The notes under the pieces: generated by a model
What the model saw: the letters and a program-made list of their open reading frames with translations, nothing else
What the model was told of the DNA's origin: nothing
Databases searched by the model: none
Assembly (NCBI GenBank): GCA_036583965.1
Contig: JAZBQD010000027.1
Coordinates: 30,511,001 to 30,575,000 of the forward strand
From: Prunella strophiata
Taxonomy: Eukaryota > Chordata > Aves > Passeriformes > Prunellidae
Direction of reading: 5' to 3'
DNA: 64,000 bases
Shown: positions 58,670-64,000 of the stretch, one piece after another
Layout of the letters: each line of letters starts with the position of its first letter
Numbering within the stretch: the stretch's first letter is position 1
Position numbers and translations under genes: made by a program

Positions 58670-59258
58670 TGTGGTGTCTTATCTTCTTTTCTGTCAGGGT
58701 CAGGATTAAATGCATGAGATGATATTTCTTGTTCAGACTCAGATGTCTATTAGCTCTTATCTATGTTAGAGTCTCACAAACCCTCAGTTCTACAGCACTT
58801 CACTCTAACAAACTAAAAATGGAGCCCTAATTCTCTTTACAAGGCCTTTTAAGGATAAATTGTCCAATTAAAAAATGACACCTAAAGTATTTTTACTTTT
58901 AACCCAATAACTAACAACCTGAGTCCTGCAATGTGGACTTTTTTATCCAATTACGCAAAACCACCCAAACCCATGGAGAAGAAGGTGAAAAAGGTGAAGA
59001 AGAAGGACCAACCTCTGCCCTAAAACCTCCATCTTGGTTTTTATATATTACTGTATTCTAAAACCTTAAACTCTGAGTTTTCCACTATGGGATATTACAC
59101 ACTTCTATTCAAACTCCACACCCACAATCCCAGGTCTATCATTCAATTTTGGAAGCCTTCTCCATGGCCTCAGGTCAAATGCAGTGTTCTCTTGGGGGTC
59201 AGTGCCTGTCAGCACAGAAATTCTAAAATGCTCAGTAGCCAGGGTTTCAACAACTGAT
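58664..59258 (-). mobile_element. Solo LTR, copy 2 (LTR 58670-59252) with near-perfect TSD
   Basis: This is a 583-bp relative of the LTR at 22.2 kb in the same orientation. Long stretches are identical or nearly so (ccttctccatggcctcaggt, cagtgttctcttgggggtca). It carries an insertion of about 12 bp in a gaagaaggtgaa run. It starts TGTGGTG and ends TTCAACA. The flanks are attgat (58,664-58,669) and actgat (59,253-59,258), a 6-bp duplication with one change. The minus-strand TATA box survives near 59,041, while the polyadenylation signal has decayed to AATAGA. Confidence 0.82.
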
Positions 59259-62200
59259 TGTCAATCATTCAGCTAAAAGGGAGTTGCCTCTATTTCCTCA
59301 TGAGCATCCCACAGGTACAGTTTTTCATTCTCCCCCATCTCCAGAGCTTTCCCTGTTCCTGCTGGAATAATTCAGGCCCTCCTGAGGCACACAGCCCACT
59401 CCAGGAGCAGCTCCAGGGCTGTGCTGGGTTTGACCCTTGCTGGACATCAACTGATGCCCTACCAGCAGGACAGGGGGAGTGGGAACAAGACTTGGAAAAA
59501 GCCCTCCTGGGTCAAGATAAAGACAGTTGAATAAAGCAAAGCCTGTGAGAGATGACAAAGAGTGATGGCAGTTGCCATGACAGCAGCCATCCTTCTCTTG
59601 GTGCTTCAGTGCAGCCCATCTTGAGCTGCTGAAAAGATTCCTGCTTGAGTATCTCCTCTCTCACTGCTGGAAGCTCCTCTCCTCCTGAACTCTTGCCTCC
59701 AGGCACAAAAGCCTGGGAGGCCTTGGAAGCAAGCCCCAGAGCTTAGAAGGCATTTATTATCTCTGCTCTTGGCACTAAATCAACCCTCCCTGCTCCCTGC
59801 AAGCCAATACTTCCCTTGTTCATTCTTCTCCTGAAGATGGAGCAGTAACAGCTCTTCTTGTCCTTGAAACCCTTACAAATTCCTCCTTCAGATCATCTCT
59901 GGCTTTTCTAATGTTATCCCTTTATATCCATGGATTTCTCATTCTCCTCTGTCGTCTGTCCTCACATCCATCTCCTGTACTCCTGCCTTCCATCAGAGCT
60001 CAGCCTGCACTCCCTGCTCCCCCAAGCCAGACTTGGCACACAGACACTTGATTGGGATGCAGCAAAAATCCCAGGTTTTGAGTCCATTTGTAAACAATTT
60101 TCTAAAGTGTCTAAAATTGCAAGCTATTTTTCATTGGAGGAAAATATTCTTCAACCTCTTTCTTGATGTGTAAAAATAATTCACTTGCCAAACTTCACTA
60201 AGGACAAAAACCCACAAGTTAAATTTCAGTCCACAGTGGAATTTTCTGTACTAATGAATACTTTTGAATCCTGTTAATTTTGCCATGGATATTTCCAAAG
60301 GTCACTGTGGTTAACAGCTGAAACCTTGGCAATCCATGAGGTGGAGGGAGCAACTTCAGATGCAGAGAAGGGGTTGAGGTCTTGCAATCCCCTTATTCCT
60401 CAAACATCACTAAAATGACCCAAACCAAGAAGGTGCCTTGTTTTGGTTTGCATTTAGATGTTTTATGTTTATAACAGTATTGCACTTCAGCATTTTTCAT
60501 TAAATTTGGAGCACTGACTTCATTTGGAGACCTTTCAAGCCTTTCACTCAGTTATCCATCAAGCTCTACTACATCGAGCTGTCAGGCAAAGCATGTAATG
60601 ACTAAACTTTTCAAAAAAACAGATGTTAATGGCTCTTGACAGGGAAATATTTTCTTACCACAAAATTATGAGATGCCTTTAGGGCTGTTAGTGAGACATA
60701 AACAGCATTCATCAAACTTAATTCCTTTCTCATCTGATGCAGGAGCTGTGCAGGTTGCTCCCTTTCTCCCCTTAGAACAGCTCTATGTTAATGCAGGCTG
60801 TTGGTAATGATATGAAATGGGGGGAGAAAAATAATTTTAATAATTAAAATTAAGACTAAACTGGATTTTGGTTGGAGGGAGGGTGTAGTTTCTTTTGGTT
60901 GGATTTTTTTTTTTTTTTTTGTGGCAAGTGGTTTTTTACCACTGGAATAGCTCACCTAATGAAATTTAAGTGTAGTGGAAGCTTTTAAATGAAGAATGGA
61001 ATTTTTTCCTTACAGACTTGCTCTTGCTTCACCACAGTTTATCATTCTTACTATTGCTCCCTTGCATATCCCTTTACTCTAAAAATCACTGGGTAGAGTT
61101 CTTAGAGCTACTTATTATGCAGGAAGGCAGATGAGAAAGTCAGAGGTTGAGTCAGTTTAAAAGTGCGAAAATAGAATTTTGTACCTATACAGGAATTTCC
61201 CTAAATAAACACTGATTCTCTCCTTAAAGGGAAAAAAAAAAAAAAAATAGAGCTTTACAAACAAAGAACAAAGGATAAATTATATTCTACCTCTAGTATC
61301 AGGACTACCACATTCCTGGGAACAGCTTAGTGAAACTTATTTGTTTGTGGTTTAGAGGAAATCAAGTTAGATTTTTTTTTTTTTTCAGTGATTGTTATCA
61401 ATTTATGATTGATCATGACTGAACAAGTTCAGTGTCTCAGTTTTGCCAGCTGAACAGACTAAATGGGGTAATCCATTCTAACACACTCCTACTGAAATAT
61501 TGAAGCTTCCTGGGATGATTTGAGAATTATTTTTTTTTTTATTATGTGCAAGGCAGGAGTGATGTATAAACTTAAATGTTGCAATCACCTTTTTCTGATG
61601 CAGTAAAATTTCAGTTCTGAACAGAACAAATAGTATTTCAACAAAAGCTTTCATTTCTTCCAATCAAGATAGGTTGTGCTAATTAGCTGCCACAATGAAC
61701 AGAGGTAAGCACAGAGTCACAGCATCCCTGAGGAAAATGAGAGAACCCCAGTCCATTCCCATCTATCTTTCCCTAAGATAAATGAGTGACATATTTTTGA
61801 GGTGGTCATTGTAATCCTAATAATAACTTAATGTATTTTGTCTTCTTTATAATACCTATAGGCATTTTTGAACAGAAGTGTAATACCAAATGTGCTTTTT
61901 CAGTTTTTAATCCTCTCACAAGAAATGTCCTTTGTTACAAGCCTACTTTTGGAATTTCAGTTCTGACTGTAAAGAATTTCAATAGATTCCACCTCTGCTC
62001 CTTTTTGCAGGCACAATTCCCTTTCAAGCAGTTGTGGAAGGAAGGTATTTTCAAGACCTAAGCTGACAGAGAAAGTGGATTCTTCTTCACTGCCACTTCA
62101 TTGTGCTTTAAGGTCTCTCTGCTAAGGTGAGGAAAACATTTAATTACTGAAAGGTTCCCCCTGCATGATGGTGGGAAAAGGAGTTCCCAATCCCAGAGCA

Positions 62201-63535
62201 ACAGGATCCAGATGTAATCTAGTGTGATATGGACCCTACCATTAATGTCCAAATTCTTGCCCCAGGCTTTTTTACATCATCAGTGGGCAGTCCACAAAGT
62301 TTCTATCAGTTTTATCCTCTGAGCACTGGACAGTTCTTGGTTTTAAATCTCAGTTTAACATTACTTAGTCCTTTGCAGTAACTTAACCAAGGCAAAGCTG
62401 GCAGCAAAAACCCTGGGGTTCAGAATCTACATTTTATTTAGGCATCCATACCTCATTATTTGAGAATTAAAAAAAAAAAAAACCAAACAAAAACAACAAC
62501 AACAAAAAAAAAAAAAAACCAAAAAAAAAACCCACCCAAAATTTAATATAACAATCCTCTACCACCACCAATTTCATTTGCTTTGAAATAATTTTTACTA
62601 TTGGCCATACAACAGCACAAGCTGTTAAAAGAACACAACATTTCCCAAAGAGAACCAGGCTTTAGACAACTTGCTATGGCACCTTCCTGGGCAACTTCCT
62701 ATGAATAATAATTGGAATGTGTTCACACAAGGCTTTAAAAATGGTGACACAGAGCTGAAGATGAGGAAGGGTGTGAGTAATGACAGGCCCACGTCAGCAG
62801 TAGTAAGCAACTATAATCTGGAACAGCATATGCAGAATTAATTGAAATTCAATTATCTGCATTAAAATGCCTCCTAGGAACAATGGAGAAAGATATGATA
62901 TTTAAAAAGAAGAAAATTATCCATATGTGGCTTTTAGAAAACAAGGAGGCTGCATAAATAATGAGAAATGAGCAGCTAGATCATTATACAACTGTGCTTC
63001 ACTGAGAGGTTTTTCCTCATAGGATTTTGTCTTTGCTAACCAACTTTTCTCTTAGAGGAAAAATTTTTGTCTCTTCTGATTTGATAGACACTGTCATCTT
63101 TAGTAAAAGAAAAGGAAATATCAGAGCTCTATTGAATATTACACATTGTGAAGAATTTCATAGGTTTTCATACATATTCATGGACAAAATTCTTCATCAG
63201 TATTTATATAGTTAAATTCAGGACTTCTGTATTGTGACAGTGGAAAAGGGAAAAAAAAACTGGGAAAGTGGCAATGAAAGAAGATCATAAATCAGTCTTA
63301 TTTTTCAATTAAAAATAAAAAATTCTCTTACTGATCTGTTATGTCCAAATTAAAAGTCATTCACATGGTTCAAAAAACAGCATAAATTTCCTGTTTTGCT
63401 TTGTTTTCCTCGAGTAGATGGATTAGTAATTGAAATTAGTTCCCCAAGAAGTGCAGTGAGCTCTGGAGATGGCACAATGATGCTGCTGCAATGAGTTACA
63501 TGCACAGATCATGTTAGGAGCTAAAGGGAACTCAC
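59259..63535. other. AT-rich non-coding DNA with A/T tracts
   Basis: Includes a T tract at about 60,906-60,920, an A tract at about 61,231-61,247, a T tract near 61,373-61,385 and the A-rich tract at 62,467-62,540. A 30-bp segment at about 61,387-61,413 resembles the flank of the LTR at 58.64 kb. No gene was recognised. Confidence 0.3.
62467..62540. repeat. A-rich low-complexity tract
   Basis: Runs of A broken by CC, CAAA and CAAC steps. The tail ends in aacccaccc. Confidence 0.9.
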
Positions 63536-63615
63536 CTTGTGTGTGAAGCTGGGAATTTGCTGCTGGGCCAATTGAGTTATTAACAAATTAATGAGTATCC
63601 AGGCAGTTGTTCCAA
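63536..63615 (-). CDS. Candidate internal exon, unidentified
   Basis: I do not recognise a protein. On the minus strand an 80-nt segment lies between a strong acceptor (aggcttttctgcag) and a consensus donor (AAG|GTGAGT). One frame is open for 26 codons, with a peptide including ILINLLITQLAQQQIPSF. It would need one base from an upstream exon and ends in phase 0. The splice sites are the best pair I saw in the window, but the segment is short, the peptide is low in information, and it could equally be a non-coding RNA exon or chance. Confidence 0.2.
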
Positions 63616-63683
63616 CTGCAGAAAAGCCTAATTGTAATGCAGCTAAAATAATGACACAGAAATCCTTCCTGCAACCTGTCTCT

Positions 63684-63930
63684 TCATAGAGTCACAGAAT
63701 CATGGAAGAGTTTGGGTTGGAAGGGATTTTAGGGCTCACACAGAGCCACCCCTGCCATGGGCAGGGACATTTCCACCAGCCCAGGTTGCTCCAAGCCCTG
63801 TCCAGCCTGGCCTGGGACAATTTCAGGGATCCAGGGGAGCCACAGCTTCTCTGGGCAGCCTGTGCCAGGGCCTGCCCACCCTCATGGGGAAGGATTTCCT
63901 GTGTAATGTCTAACCTAAACGTGATAAAGA
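63684..63930 (-). mobile_element. CR1 LINE 3' fragment
   Basis: The plus strand reads catagagtcacagaatcatg, agtttgggttggaagggatt, ctgccatgggcagggacatt, gccacagcttctctgggcag: the complement of a CR1 3' region with intact terminal repeats. Confidence 0.9.
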
Positions 63931-64000
63931 AATCTACCATGGGTTTGGGAGGCAGAATGAGGTTGAGCACAGGGGGTTTGGGGTGAGATAAAACTTGTAA

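Overview
The window looks like nuclear DNA from a bird, most likely a songbird. More than two dozen fragments carry the hallmarks of avian CR1 LINEs: 3' ends that read like ccttccaacccaaaccattctgtgattc, truncated 5' ends and no poly-A tail. Several solo LTRs of passerine endogenous-retrovirus type are also present. The base composition is AT-rich and poor in CpG. There is no operon structure, no rRNA or tRNA gene that I can see, and no conserved multi-exon gene. I read it as intergenic or intronic sequence, with a few weakly supported single-exon candidates.

Layout. 1-10.9 kb: AT-rich DNA with scattered CR1 copies, a poly-A tract, short tandem duplications and a GC-rich, CpG-poor patch (5.05-5.92 kb). 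10,972-13,025: a 2.05-kb polypyrimidine (TTCC)n array with about fifty one-base interruptions, followed by a 188-bp sister array at 13,927-14,114. 14-28 kb: more CR1 copies (one keeps part of the reverse-transcriptase reading frame), a pentanucleotide AT repeat and a solo LTR (22,164-22,728) with a 6-bp target-site duplication. 28,802-34,979: a 6.2-kb GTGTCCCAGT minisatellite lying inside a CR1 element. 35-48 kb: CR1 copies in both orientations, an LTR inserted into a CR1 (38,849-39,268), a 317-bp solo LTR (43,335-43,651) and three speculative exons (40.4, 44.1 and 45.5 kb). 48-64 kb: mostly AT-rich sequence with a few CR1 copies, a second copy of the 22-kb LTR (58,670-59,252), poly-T/poly-A tracts and a speculative exon at 63.5 kb.

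The very long open frames across the two large arrays come from repeat units without stop codons. They are not evidence of protein. No functional multi-gene system can be supported here. The notable content is structural: a minisatellite with a G-quadruplex-compatible unit embedded in a LINE, a triplex-capable polypurine/polypyrimidine tract, paired LTRs in direct orientation, and inverted CR1 pairs. All boundaries were read by eye and may be off by tens of bases unless a target-site duplication is given.
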